A stretch of DNA of 64,000 nt from Torreya grandis (lineage: Eukaryota > Streptophyta > Pinopsida > Cupressales > Taxaceae): positions 310,001 through 374,000 of the forward strand of contig JARHVA010003165.1 in NCBI GenBank assembly GCA_037957365.1, read 5' to 3'. A program made the position numbers and the translations under genes. Shown one piece after another: positions 44,886 through 57,364 of the stretch. The first letter of the stretch is position 1, and each line of letters starts with the position of its first letter. The notes below the pieces were generated by a model, which saw nothing but the letters and a program-made list of their open reading frames with translations, was not told the DNA's origin and ran no database searches.

Positions 44886-46694
44886 AATAGCTAGATTAGA
44901 TTGACTGATCTAGTCTTTTATTTAGATTTTTGTGTCTAACTGAATCGACATGTTTTATTATTTTCATTTTTGCATTTCATATTTACCTATCTATATTGAT
45001 CTAGTCGATCTAGTTTTATTTCTCCTATTATTTATCAATTTTGTTTTAGCTAGATCAACTTACTTGATTTTGTTTAATGATTATATTTTATACATCTGTA
45101 AGATCAAACACTTGCCTAGACATCCTAGTTAAAACAACAATTTAGCATCTTCAGGAAAAGCTACTATATCAACCTGATTGATTTTATCTTATCTATCATG
45201 TTCACCCCAACCAGCTCAGTATTTTCACTCTGTCAATTTATAATAAAAATTATTTTTCTTACCCTTTAGTTAAAATTTAATTTTGATATTATTTTTTACC
45301 AGTTATCTAATTTTGTAAAACTATACCTACATAATAACTAGATTGACTGGCTTAATCTAGTTCTATGTCTATTTTATTACTAGAGAACTAAGTTGACCTA
45401 CTTGACCTTGTTTGTTCTATCCTAATTTTGTAATAGATTGCATCGACCACATCAAATTTATTCTTTTCCATTTTTCCAACTTAATCAGCTGGCTCGGTTT
45501 TATTTTATTTGTTTCACTTTTAAGCTTAAACAAAGTAAATTAACCTATATCTAATAGTAATTACAACCTCTTTACTTTTTAGTTGGTTGCTTATTTTTTT
45601 ACTTTTGAAAACTAGAACTTGACTTTCAAAATATTGATTTTCACCTTTATTTTTTCACTTTGTTTGGTGTCTCCTAAAAACTATGTATCGATAGTTTTAA
45701 AACTACTTATCTACTATCATGAAGGGTTACATGATATTTTGTTTACAGTCTTTCTCTATCATTTACAAATAGCATGGTGTGAGGGACTTGCCCCAATACT
45801 CATATCCATAGTATAAAGATAAACATGGTATTTAGTTTCCATGTACCTCATGCTATTTTAAAAACACCTAGGATTTTCCTTTATATTGAACGTTATGAAT
45901 CCAACCATCCATTTGATTATGTGGTACATCAATTATTGGTTATCACCGAGAAGTTATTTCCAGCTTAACCTTGAAACCAAGTTACTAGGCTATAAAAATG
46001 ACACTTTCTTCATAGTTAACACTCTAAAATATTGGGTTGACACTATCTAATGGACAAGCAAGTATCTTTGGAATTCTACACTATCAATCAGAACATTTAG
46101 TATAACTTCATGATCTTCTTTTTAAACAATTAATTAGCATCTAAATTACAATCTTATTGCTTGTTGTTTATTATTTTATATTATATTATAGATTGTATTG
46201 GCCAAAATTAATACAAGCTACGTGTTGTGTGTTTCAAATAGATTGACCATCCCTAGTTATCTATGTGCTTAAACTCTATTTTATATATTTAGAACTAAAC
46301 CATCTAGAATCAAAATATTATATTTTTTACCAAATTACAAAACTTAGTCAACTAATTTCACCCAGCCTATCTATAGATTATTATATTCTACTAACTACAT
46401 CGACCTAATTGATTTCATACCTTCTAGTCAGTATAGTTTATCTCTAGATGGTGTCATCCTTTCCCATTCAAAAACTAACTACATCGACCTAGTCAATTTT
46501 GTACCTTTTGGATAACTTAGTTCATTTTCAGAAGATTTGATATTTTCTTATTTAGAAATAAATCACATCAACCTGGTCAACTTTGTGCCTTCTAGCTGAC
46601 ACAGTTTATTTTCTAACCCAAATTTGGTTTGGTCGATTAGTCTAATTAGTGGATAATTTATTTTTATTCCTACAAAAATTTACCTAATATCAAC

Positions 46695-48200
46695 TTGCAC
46701 ATTATTAGCTTTATTCCAACTTTATTCTACATCATGAAATCATCTATAAAAATCTTTATTGATAACCTTAACCCATTTAGAAGAAACATGGGTTATTTTT
46801 TTCTAACCACCCTAGCCACCCAAGAGGATAATATATCATGGTGTATTTATTCCCACCCTTCATCTAAATCAATTAAATGAAACATGATTCAAATTACCCA
46901 AAATGGTGATTTAGATGGATCAAACCCATTTCACACATCATGGGATAATAATTTATCTAAACTTCCTTATTACACCATTGGAGCAATAGATGATAGCATA
47001 ACAAATAATCTCACAGGAAATCCTCGCATAGGAAACATTCATATTCCTAATTATGGGAATATTCCTCCTTCCAATACTAATAACCAAAATACACCAATTG
47101 ATACCAATCGATGTCAATCAAATTCTTGTTCAAATGGTTCAACAAATGAATGTTATGCAAACAATTAAAGATTACCAAATGATGTAAATGCAACATTGAA
47201 TATTACAAATGAACAATCAACCTCCTATTATCATCCTTCAAAATAATCAAAATTTTATCATTCCTCCTCTTAGAGATGCCAAAGGAAATATAATTCTTCA
47301 ACCTCTTATGCATAACAATATGCTTCAAAACCTTCAAAATAAACCTTTATATCCTTTCATAGTATCCATTGATATTGGAAATATATCTCAAACTATTAAA
47401 TATGATGGAACTAAATACCATGCATCTTTCATTAAAGAATTCGGTAATCTCTACAAGGAATCAGTTTAAATAAATAATTTTATTACCACCAAAATCTTAT
47501 TCAAAACATTCACAAGAGATGTTTTATAATGGTATAATAAATTGTCTCAACATTATATCTCATAATTAGAAGATTTGGTCAATGTTTTAGCTAAATAATT
47601 TCAACAAAATGATCTTCCAAAAAATTATCTTAGTCACTTTATTAATGCTAGGAAATCACCCTTAGAATTAGTTCATGCTTTCATCAAATGATGGAAATCA
47701 ATAACTCATGTAACAAATCACAACATGACTAATGATAATATCTTCAAACTATTCCCTTCAATATAAAGTTAGATTTTTTTATACACAAACTTTAAATGAA
47801 ACATTTGATTAAGCTAAAAGATAATATTTCCTTATGAAACAATGTGAGTGAACCCATAGCTCAACCAAGGAATATTTCCAAACTTCAACTAATGTAATTA
47901 CAAGTATTAATCCTTAAATGAAATTAGAAGTAGCTAAAACAAAGAATCAATTTTTTTACCTACCCATCATTAATAGTACCACAAATGAAGTAATTATTAT
48001 CTCCATCTAAACCCTTAACCTATAACAATAGTGCCCCTTGCCATCATGGTATGATCCTAATAAATTCTATTGGTTCCATGCTGATATTGGTCATTGTCAT
48101 GAAACATGTGTATTTATTAAATTTATAATTCCATCATGTTAGGTGACATATTTTACCATGAAGATATGATCAAATTACATCATCATGATTATCTCAAAGC
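46695..48200 (+). pseudogene. gag: E5 gag
   Basis: Open stretches at 46884-47168 (Asn/Ile/Thr-rich N-terminal part) and 47209-47469 (IIILQNNQNFIIPPLRDAKG, then a stretch ending FIKEFGNLYKESV) lead into a stop-broken capsid: WYNKLSQHYIS, LEDLVNVLA, YLSHFINARKSPLELVHAFI, then a spacer. Near 48062-48115 a knuckle-like FYWFHADIGHCHETCVFIK is the C-x2-H-x4-H-x4-C pattern with the first Cys changed to Tyr. This relates E5 to the Tat/E1 gag type. An element on the plus strand, followed by its protease. Confidence 0.7.
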
Positions 48201-48779
48201 TTCTTAAGAGAATAGGTTACTAAACCCATATCATCAAAACCTCAAAAAATCCTCTTCTAGTTCTAACACACAACATTAAAATGACAATATATGCTACCAA
48301 TCATGACCAATATTATACCAACTCTCAGTATGTGAATACAACTAAAGTTATCTATAGACTTAAACATGCTCACAAGGATTCTATCACCAAACTAAAAAAT
48401 CCTCTACTAATGAAAAATTAATTAAATATACTACAAATATTGTACCTACATCTTTTGAACTAAATAATGAACCACTTCCATGACCAAAACCCTAACCTGA
48501 CTCTCATACACCCATGAAAAATGACATACCTCATAAACCTTGTGTTGGTTCTTCATCCTCTAAATCACATTAGAATTTTTTAAAAGAACTTAGCTCGATG
48601 CCTTCAAAAATTCCCCTTATGGAATTAGTTCAAACTTCATATCATCATAAATTCCTTATGCAAAAATTACAAAACCTTAAAGAACCATAATCTCATGATT
48701 TGAAAATGCCTTCTAACAATCCTCCACTTATAGAAGTCCACACAATTGAAATAATTTCCACATCTTTAAATTCATTGAT

Positions 48780-49220
48780 AGAATTTGTAAAAAAATATAT
48801 GATTAATGATGAGAATATTTTTCAATCAGTTGGTATACCTCTCTTTATTAAAATATGAATCAATAATACCATCATTAAAAAAGTATTAGTAGATGGAGGA
48901 TCAATAATTAATGTCACCTCTCTTTGGTTAATTAAACAAATCAGATACACCAAAGAAAATCTTTAAAAAACATGCCTCACATGTAGAGAATTTGATAAAA
49001 ACCAATAAAAAACCACTTGGTTTCATTTGGCTTCCACTTAACATTAGACCTAAGACAATTCACACTAATCTCATGGTTGTTGATTTCCCTTTATCTTAAA
49101 TTATACTCCTTGGTTGCCCATGGACACATCGTATACATGTCATTACTTCTCTAGGTAATAAATGTATCAAATTAATAAATAATGGAAAATGCTACAAACA
49201 TGAAGTTGATCCCAATCCAT
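48780..49220 (+). pseudogene. E5 retropepsin
   Basis: The plus frame near 48868-48945 reads INNTIIKKVLVDGGSIINVT, with the active-site Asp in V-D-G-G-S. At 49100-49190, LLGCPWTHRIHVITSLGNKC follows, the 'LG(R)PW-H' block of Tat elements. Stops lie between. Distance and order match the protease at 2110-1846. No RT follows: sequence fades at ~49560 before LTR D. Confidence 0.75.
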
Positions 49221-49620
49221 AGAGTATTCAACTACCAAATCCTAAATCTCAATGTCATATTCTAACTATTTCCCGTATCAACAGTGTACCTCTACCTAAA
49301 TTTGTTAACATGCATTCTGATTTACATGTTACTCTCACCAATTCAAATGATGATGAACTAAATGAATTGTAAAATACTTGAAATAACACTATATTACCTT
49401 CTTATATAGAGGAATGGATTCCTCCTTATTTATTCCCATGTGATTGTACCATTCTCTTACTTGATGATACTACCTCCCCCTCCATGTGATTCATATGAAT
49501 CCTCTTACACAAAAGATTATTTCACTTTTAATGAATATGGAGTGGAAAAACTATTTCAATATCCTTTAACTATGTTTTAATGCTTTTGGATTCAAAAGAT
49601 AAACATATAAGTAGTAAATT
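49221..49620 (+). pseudogene. E5 post-protease remnant
   Basis: Broken plus-strand frames with Pro/Asp-rich text (YIEEWIPPYLF near 49410) fit a protease-RT linker. The element then stops at LTR D, so RT, RNase H and integrase are absent. Truncation by the D element or a gag-protease derivative are both possible. Confidence 0.4.
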
Positions 49621-50832
49621 TGTTTGAGTGCTAATCAAGTACTATTTAGAGATTAACAATGTAATATAATATTGTAATAATATGTATCATTTATCCATGT
49701 GCAATAAATACAATAAGTACAAAGAAACTAAGGGATAAAGAGAGCATATCTTATGTGTTATTTTATTCTAGATTATGGTAGTGATCAATAATCATCACAG
49801 GATTGTCTTATAGGTTTGGTCTTTAATCATTTCGTATTCTAACTATTTTTTACTTCTAAAAAGTTGCATTGATTTGAGACAGTAACGCAAATGCTTATGC
49901 CCACCTCTGATGCAAGTGTCTAGTAAGAGATATGCACATGAATGACTTAAAATTTAGACTAGACCTGTATTACCCCATGTAATTTTTCTGTCATAATTTA
50001 TGTATAATTGTGTGTTAGTTCTAGATAATAAGAAACCATATTTCATTTTCATTGTACCTCTTGCAACCTAGTAAACAGAGGTTAGTAACGTGAGTCAAGC
50101 TAGTCCTAACAACCTTATTTATTGTTAAGTGTTGCCTACATAACCAATACTCCTAAGAGGGCCTTGGACTCACATGTAGTTATCCTTGATATGCATAAAT
50201 GTGGAATTGTAAGTGTGACTATATGTTCTTTCTCCTATGAACCCTTGGTACAAGTGATGCAATGGTATATTTGACCTATTGAATGCCTCAAATATTTGAT
50301 TCAGTGTTATAGTAGAATTTGATAGCTTGAAATAAAAAATACTTTCTAATTATACAATTACCTTATCGAATTGGTAGGTTCCTTAATTAGACCATAGCCT
50401 TTATATATATAGGAACCTTTTGACTTTGAATTAGAACCTAGTGACATGCAAAAATTTGTTCATAAGATGAGGAAAGAGGGATAAAAATATGGTCATAAAG
50501 TGAAATATGTAGAAAAATATAAAAAGATAAGCCTAGATAGTTGAATCAAAGCTAGACACTAATGTTAACACTAGTGTCCAGGATGGATGCAAATGTTCAA
50601 GGGTTAAAAACATACCAAAAAATACACAATAGGCAGGGATCTATGACATGCATTGGATGAAGATAAATAGATGCAAAACATAGGCCTAAGTGGTAGATAA
50701 ATCAAGTAAAATAAAATGGAATTGAAGAGGTCCATAAGAGATCACATCACTCTATGCCTAATTCTCTATGAAATGTATGTACATATAAGAAGACTAGAAA
50801 TATGTGTAATTATACCAAAATGGGTGTCTGTA
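49621..50832 (-). mobile_element. LTR D, distant relative of LTRs A-C (3' LTR)
   Basis: The right end is firm: GGGTGTCTGTA followed by 'ttttcccccttttaatct', the complement of a polypurine tract, as for LTR C. The CTACATA motif lies at 50133-50182, and sequence to the right aligns with the C-element 3' region. The left end (TGTTTGAGTG) is tentative because the first third aligns poorly with A-C. Confidence 0.6.
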
Positions 50833-51784
50833 TTTTCCCCCTTTTAATCTAATAATACAGGAAAAAAATTGAAATTACTAGTTTAAATAAAAAATATGTA
50901 TACTATGGTGTGGATAACACACCTTATCTTCACTTGAGTGCTTCTTCACTATTTCATTTCGAACATTAACTATAACAAAAAATATACCAAAAAATTAAAT
51001 CAACATATATAATCTGTATGTAGGCCATAATAAAAAGTAACATAAATAAAGAGAATGGATAGAGTATACTTATGTTTATGTCGCATGGTAAATGGTTCTA
51101 GAGTGATGAAAATTGGAGAAGTAGATATGGGGCTTGCAACCTAATCCATATTCTAGCTAGGAAAATGAGTGAGCCTATAATTGGTCAAGTGTGTTGTACC
51201 TTAGTGGTGATGTACCTAGAGTAGGGAGAGTTGGTAGGTGATAATAAGGAAGAGTGGTGATTTATCCATTGATAGTATCATTTCTCAACAAGCACAACTC
51301 AAGTGAAAAATATGTGTGCATGTATAACTCGGTATAGGGTGAATGATGTAATCAAGTTCACCCTAAAACTTGGTGAGACTAGGTGATTTAATCCCTCCAA
51401 TCACACCAGAAAGAAGAAATAACCATTATAGATGGGTAAGGTTTAATACAATATGTGAAAGTTTAATCAGGGTATTAGTATGTAAAAAAATTTGTGCTAT
51501 GTTGATATTCCATAAAAGAGTTTTGAAAGCTGAAATCGGTTTAGATTTTGAAATATTAGGCACATATTGTATAGCATATGTACCTTGGATATGTCTCATG
51601 CTGAAATTGTGTATAGTAAATGGTACCAATATATAGAATCTTGCCACAATAGTGAATCTAAATCATATATTGTGTATGTTTTTGCCAATTTGGAAACTAT
51701 GTGAGTATGGACAACATGCTTCCAATGTATGCCCCCACTATGTATAGAAATTTTTTGAAAACTATAATAAGTACCAATGTGAAG
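50833..51784 (-). other. 3' region of the D element
   Basis: It aligns with 11027-11950 beside LTR C, including 'gcatatgtaccttggatatg' and 'atgcccccac'. Open stretches at 51370-51826 on both strands overlap each other and have no domains. Interrupted at 51790 by E6. Confidence 0.6.
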
Positions 51785-51789
51785 GATAT

Positions 51790-54789
51790 TGTTATGCCTA
51801 TTTTCTACACCCCCTAAATTTTTCAAAATAAATACTTGTTATCATAAAGATAAACCTGTCATGAAACTTAAAACTATGTTGGGGACCCTATTGATTGATA
51901 GTATTTTTAGATGCATCTTTGATTATAAAATAGTAATGATTGATAGATAGAATTTTACTTATGTTTCTAAGTGGTTTAAAAAATAATGATGGATTAAATA
52001 TGCATATATAGTTGTGTGTGATCAGTTGTTTTGATGATTCAATTCAGTTTGAGATAGTTTCAGTTGGAAAATGCATTTTCAGTTTTGACAGATTTGAAAT
52101 GGTTCTTTGATTTTCATTGATTTGATTAGAATAGATAAAGGTAATATGAATTTTTGAAAAACATTACATTCAAAATTGATATATTTGAAAACTATTCTGA
52201 TGGTATACATTTTATGTATGGTTCAGTTTCATTCACTACTGATGATATAATGGTTATTTAAGGAACTAAAATACTTAAGTTGATATTCTATTTCATCTAG
52301 ATTGCAGCCTTGTTCTTTTATATGATGATCTTGTTCCTTGAATATTGGTTAAGATCATGATTACCTAGTTGATATTATAAGTCTCAATCATCTTAATATT
52401 TGAATAAGTATTCAAAATTGGTGAATATGACATCAATGCATACACACCATTCTACATATCTCATTGGGCATAGACTTATAAAAGTTGGCTATCAACCTTT
52501 TACTTGTTTATGAAGCAAAATGCCAATATTATAAGGAATCATTTTAACTTTAAAAATTTTATATTTATGATCAATTACTTTAAGTCCAAAGGGGCCTATC
52601 GTAAGTTGCATGGCATAACTTTAGATCATGATGCTAGGGCATTGATTTTTGTTAAGGTTGTAAATTCATCATGAATTATGTTTTGCCTAAGTATAAAGTA
52701 TAATTTTGAAAGGCCTTCAGTGTAAATGCAAAATATTTTCATTGATTCGATGGTTTACTAAGATGGTGTCTAGTTGGCATTTGGATCTATCATAGCTTGG
52801 TCAAGTTGGTATAGGCATTTAATTTGAGGCATGTTCTCTATACTTCAAGATCGGTATGAGGATTTGGTAGTGTGAAAAATTAATCTAGAACTGATTTCTT
52901 TGATTCAAGGGGGCTAGTTAAGGTTTTAGCATGAAGATTAGTAACAGATAATTTTATCAAAATCGATAAATAAGTTGGTAGGTTTCTTAAGTACATGTTT
53001 AGTATATGAATTCCAATCCAATTTAGACACATCATAGAGTTTGTTATAAAAGTCTCAATTTTTTTGGTTATTGTTCATAGTTATAAGCTCGATGTGGGAA
53101 CAAATCCCTGGTCAGATAATTGTTGAGTTTCAAAGCAAAGTTTGGTAAGGAATATTGGGCAAGAACCTTCAAGTGCACATTCAAGTATGTTTTGAATAAG
53201 TTTCAAGAGTTTTGGAAGATTTTTTTGTGGATCTTTGAGAAAGTTTATAGTATATAAAATAAATAACTCTTTAATGCATGAACAAAATATGATAGTCTGC
53301 ATGAACATTGTTCAAAGTTCTAGTATTTCATGAATGGTTTTTTTTTGAAAGGTGTGGATTATAATGTGAAAATACAAAGGTCCTATTGTGTGTAGACTTT
53401 TTGAAGAGAAATGATATTTGTTTTGAAATATTATGAGAATGTTTTGATAGACTATGTAGGATTACAAGATAATTTTTTTTTTGTAGATGCTTCATGTAAT
53501 AGAGATTCTAATTGTTTAGTGAGAACATCCTTGACTCAGTTCTTTTGGTGAAATCATCTGCATGTAATCATTTGAAGTTATGATGTTCTCTTCTAATTTT
53601 GCATAGTTTGTCTTTTCTTCTTGGATGATTGAATGAAATTTTGGGTTATCCATAAAATTTAGATAAAATGGACTTAAGGCTTCTGGTTATCATCAACATG
53701 TATTATTGAGTGCCTATGTATTCATTTTTTATTCATCTTAAATAATTTATGAAATTCTCTCCATGTGCATTTTGGATTTTTGGTTTTAACATTATTGGAT
53801 GTGTGAAAGATAAATTTGACTATTTCAAAGCTAAGTTTAGAGAATATAAAAATAGTCTGAGAAAATCTTTTTGGCCTGGTTACATGGGATATGTAAGATT
53901 TTGGTGATATTCAAAATATGGTTGAAAGTTAGGATTTTTTGGTTATCATTTGCATGTATATAAAGGTTTCATTATTTTATGGCATAAGTTTTATTAAACC
54001 CTTTTGTGTACATATGTGCTAAAGTTTTGCTGATTTCCCTTGACCATCTAAATGATTGTCTTCTACACGACTAAAGTTTTTATCAGTTATGTATATAAAA
54101 AGATGTTTGCTTTGATTTGAATTATTTGTCAAATGAATAAATAATCAAATATATTTTGGTTTGAATTGGTATTGGACCTAGGGTTTATGTCTTAGGTCAA
54201 ATCTATGATTAATGTTTAAGTATTTTCCTAGACAAAGAAATAAATGAGTTCCGAAGTGGTAATGGAATTGATAAGAAATGAGCAGTTTTAGTTTGGTATA
54301 TTCAAAAGATCATTATAAAATGGCTATGGTCTGGAATAAGAAAAATATTGAAATGATTCAATGCATACATTTTTGAAGTTACATATGTGGTTGAGAATAG
54401 ATTGATAATGCTTTTCAGATTGGCTCTGTTGATGAATTTTTGGGATAGTCATTTTGAGGGTTGATAATTTGTTTTGATTTAGTTGTTTATTTTGTAATTC
54501 ATGTAATAAAATGATTAATAGATATATATCTATAAAAGATCAGTGTATTCCTATAGATTTATATGCATGAAGATGATAAGATATAATATATATAGTTTGT
54601 TTAAATTTTGATAAAGTATGAATTAAGATTTTTATCCTAAGTATATGGTGTTTGGTCTCTAAAGGATTTTGCATGCACAAAATAGTATGTGTCAAACATA
54701 TTTTATATGTGATAGTTTGCATATATTTTGAGAATTGATGATTTTGGTAGGTAGAAATAGAAACTACCCATGCTAAAGATCTTAGGAAC
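51790..54789 (+). repeat. E6 left (5') LTR, start and body (end not determined)
   Basis: Only the first 185 bases can be checked against the right LTR, because the window ends. The rest is AT-rich with no domain. I could not find a clear primer-binding site between here and gag at 57365, so the LTR could be anything up to ~5 kb. Minus-strand open stretches at 53081-53308, 54540-54797 and 54804-54986 have no recognised motif. Confidence 0.6.
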
Positions 54790-55176
54790 ATGGTCATTCC
54801 TTCTTAAGCACCTTCTCCTTCCCATAGAGAGCCTATCATGAAATGTAAGAGGTTGAATCTAGCTGGTGCCCATAGTAAACTTCTCTTAAGATCTAAAAGG
54901 TTGCATTTGGGAGTCCAATAGTATGCTAGTAGGAGGAAGACAATTGGTATTCCACCTTCAACTACTGAAAAGAGGACTACTAACAATTAATCTGAGTTAG
55001 AGACACCAAGTGAAGTCATAATGTTGAAGAAAATCAAGTTGGAAATTGATGAGAACACCACAGATTCAAGGATGAGATTAATGCCATTTCCTCCTACTGA
55101 GATGGAATACAATGTTTGTCTTCATGAAGAAGACAAGCATGTGATTGAAATGTTATCTAATTCAGAGGATTATTAG
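54790..55176 (+). pseudogene. Unrecognised coding-like frame in the E6 5' region
   Basis: One plus frame of 129 codons from ATG at 54790 to TAG at 55174-55176 has only three internal stops. Its text looks protein-like, not AT-driven: MKCKRLNLAGAHSKLLLRSK, IGIPPSTTEKRT, SELETPSEVIMLKKIKLEID, MRLMPFPPTEMEYN, EEDKHVIEMLSNSEDY. Basic first half, acidic end. Local base composition is richer in G and C than flanks. I recognise no family. It lies far upstream of gag, in the LTR or leader. Ogre-type elements are known to carry an extra ORF upstream of gag, so that is one explanation; a captured host exon is another. Confidence 0.4.
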
Positions 55177-57364
55177 ATGTATAAAGGATAAATTTTATTT
55201 TAGTGTTGAACTTTTTCATGACAAATCTTGATATTTCAGTTTGACACTTTGATTTTCAGACTTTGATAAATTTTGATAACTTTGAAAAACAGTAATTTTA
55301 TGATACATAATTATATATACTTAAGTTAATTAATATGCATTATGAATTAATATGAATATGATTTATCAAATTTTGACGTATTTATTTTATGATTAAAATA
55401 TGTATTCTATTTTATTATTAATTAATATGGGTCTTCACCCATTAAGATTAGTACCCCCGATCTATATTTAATAACATGATTAATTAAAAATTTAAATCTT
55501 AATTAAACATGTCCTTAACCAATTATAGTTTATAATTAATTGACTTTGTTAAAATTCAATTAGTTAATATAATCTAATAACTAACTAAATTTAGTTATAA
55601 CTATTTGCAACCAAGTTTGAAGGTATAAGAAGATATCAAGGACTCATGTGAAGGTAAAATAACAATAGGTATTGAGGACTTACACATTTTCTGAAGTCAA
55701 TCATTCGTCTTTCTTTTTTCTATGCAACTTTTCTGAGATAGTACAATTTTTACAGATAAACTTAATGTTACTTTATCTAACAGTTGAGTAATTACTTATG
55801 CAACACAAGTATATCCAACTTTATTTATCATTTAATATTGATTCTCTAAAATTTTTTAAGCTTAACATCTTTTGTTGATTGTTATTTATAGTCCTATGCA
55901 CAAATTCTAAGTATTCAGCTTGAATAATGATGAATATTTCGCTATTTTTTGACACTTTTTAAATCTATTTTGATTGTAAAGTTGTCATTCAAATTTTTGT
56001 AAAGAAAGAATATTGGTTTTCTCAATAAAATTATCTTTTTCTGCTAAGATGACTCTCCTTTTGAGAATCACACTCTTTATAATTTATTTGACTGTAACTT
56101 TAATATAATTAAATCTTTCATATTTCTTCTAAAGCTATTTTTTGTTTCTGTTTTAGGTTATCTACTTTATTTTAGTTTTTAATCATTAGTTTCTTATTTT
56201 AGATTTTGTTTTTTATTTATTTATTTAGATAATGATTAATCTTTCTTAGATTTCTATTTTCTTATTTTTGTTTAGAGTTTAAAATCTTTTAATTTTTTAG
56301 ACTTAATCTTTTTAGTTCATTTTATTTTTTGTTTTATAGATTAATTATTAGATAGTTTAATTCATTGTTTATTTCTATTCGAGTTTAATTTTAATGTTGT
56401 TTGGTCTTTGTCTTTATTCAATTCTTTAGTTTCAATAGTTGTCTTAATTAGATTTTATACATTAGTTGTTTAATTTTTTATTCATTTAAAGTTAGTTGTT
56501 TGATAATCATTTCATAGCTTAACACGTGTTAGTCCCTTTCATTTATTTTTAGACTTTATTTTAATTAGTTTCTAATTTTTTTCAAGTCTTTAAATTAATA
56601 GATTTTGTTTATTTAGAGTTAGATTGATAGATAATTATTTTATGCTAGATTTGGTTTTAGTTTGGTTTGATCTTTTAATCTTTTCCATTTTAATTAGTTA
56701 GTCCTTATAGCCTTAGTAGTTTGTTTTCTTAATAGTTTGTTTGTCTTTCTCTTTAAAGTTTGTGTCTTGTTTAAATTATTTACTTATTTGTTATCTTTTC
56801 TCTAAGTTTAATTGTGTGTTTTTCTTAGATTCCTTTAGTTTGTTTGTTATCTCACTGTTTTGCTTAAGTGATTAAATGTCTTATCTCTCTTTATCTTAAA
56901 CATGTCTTCTTCTTTTTTTGTCATCTTCTAGAATTAATTGAAAAATATTACAGCAAGAAGTGAAATATCATTGAAAATATAAATACTTATTGAATCAGAA
57001 TTTTATTCTTCAAGAGACTAACTCATAGGTTTTCTCTATCAGATAGAATAGATTATAGATTCTTATCTTAACTGATTCATGATTTGATAAATGAATTTTT
57101 TATTATTATAATTAAATAATTTGCTTTGATAACTTGTTGATTATTTCTCAAAATTTATAATAAAAAATCCCTCATATTTTTAGGATCTTAAATGAACCTT
57201 TAGAACCCCATGATTAGACTGGTATGATTATAAATTGACCTTTGTGATAGGCAAAAGGGTTGATTCATTGATGGTATAATTTGTATCTTCAATAAATTTA
57301 GCAACTCAATTAGAAAAATCATTCAAAAATCTAAATTGTTTTAAGTTTTGTTTTCTTCTTGATA
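55177..57364 (+). other. E6 LTR end/leader
   Basis: Very AT-rich, with long stretches of T-rich degenerate repeats at 56140-56900 ('ttagtttctta', 'tttagtttgttt' variants). 'TGGTATGATTATAAA' at 57220 faintly resembles an initiator-Met primer site but the match ends after six bases. No other feature seen. Confidence 0.4.

Larger units (their letters stand above)
43385..46694 (+). other. E5 5' region: probable LTR promoter and repeat-rich leader
   Basis: Sequence upstream of the E5 gag. A TATA-like CTATAAATAC lies at 43820-43829, and a consensus-like splice donor AAGGTAAGTAT at 44090-44100. From ~44630 to ~46640 it is dominated by degenerate copies of '(a)tc(g/a)acctagtc(g/a)attttgt'. No LTR partner is in the window, so the LTR edge and primer site are unknown. 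Open stretches at 43343-43537, 44950-45132 and 45619-45816 have no domains. Confidence 0.45.

Noticed and set aside
51370..51826. Overlapping frames of 73-88 codons on both strands
   Set aside because: They fall in the D-element 3' region, which aligns with non-coding sequence beside LTR C.
57220..57235. Initiator-Met primer site for E6 (TGGTATGATTATAAA)
   Set aside because: Matches the usual site only in the first six bases and the preceding bases do not look like an LTR end; kept only as a weak remark.
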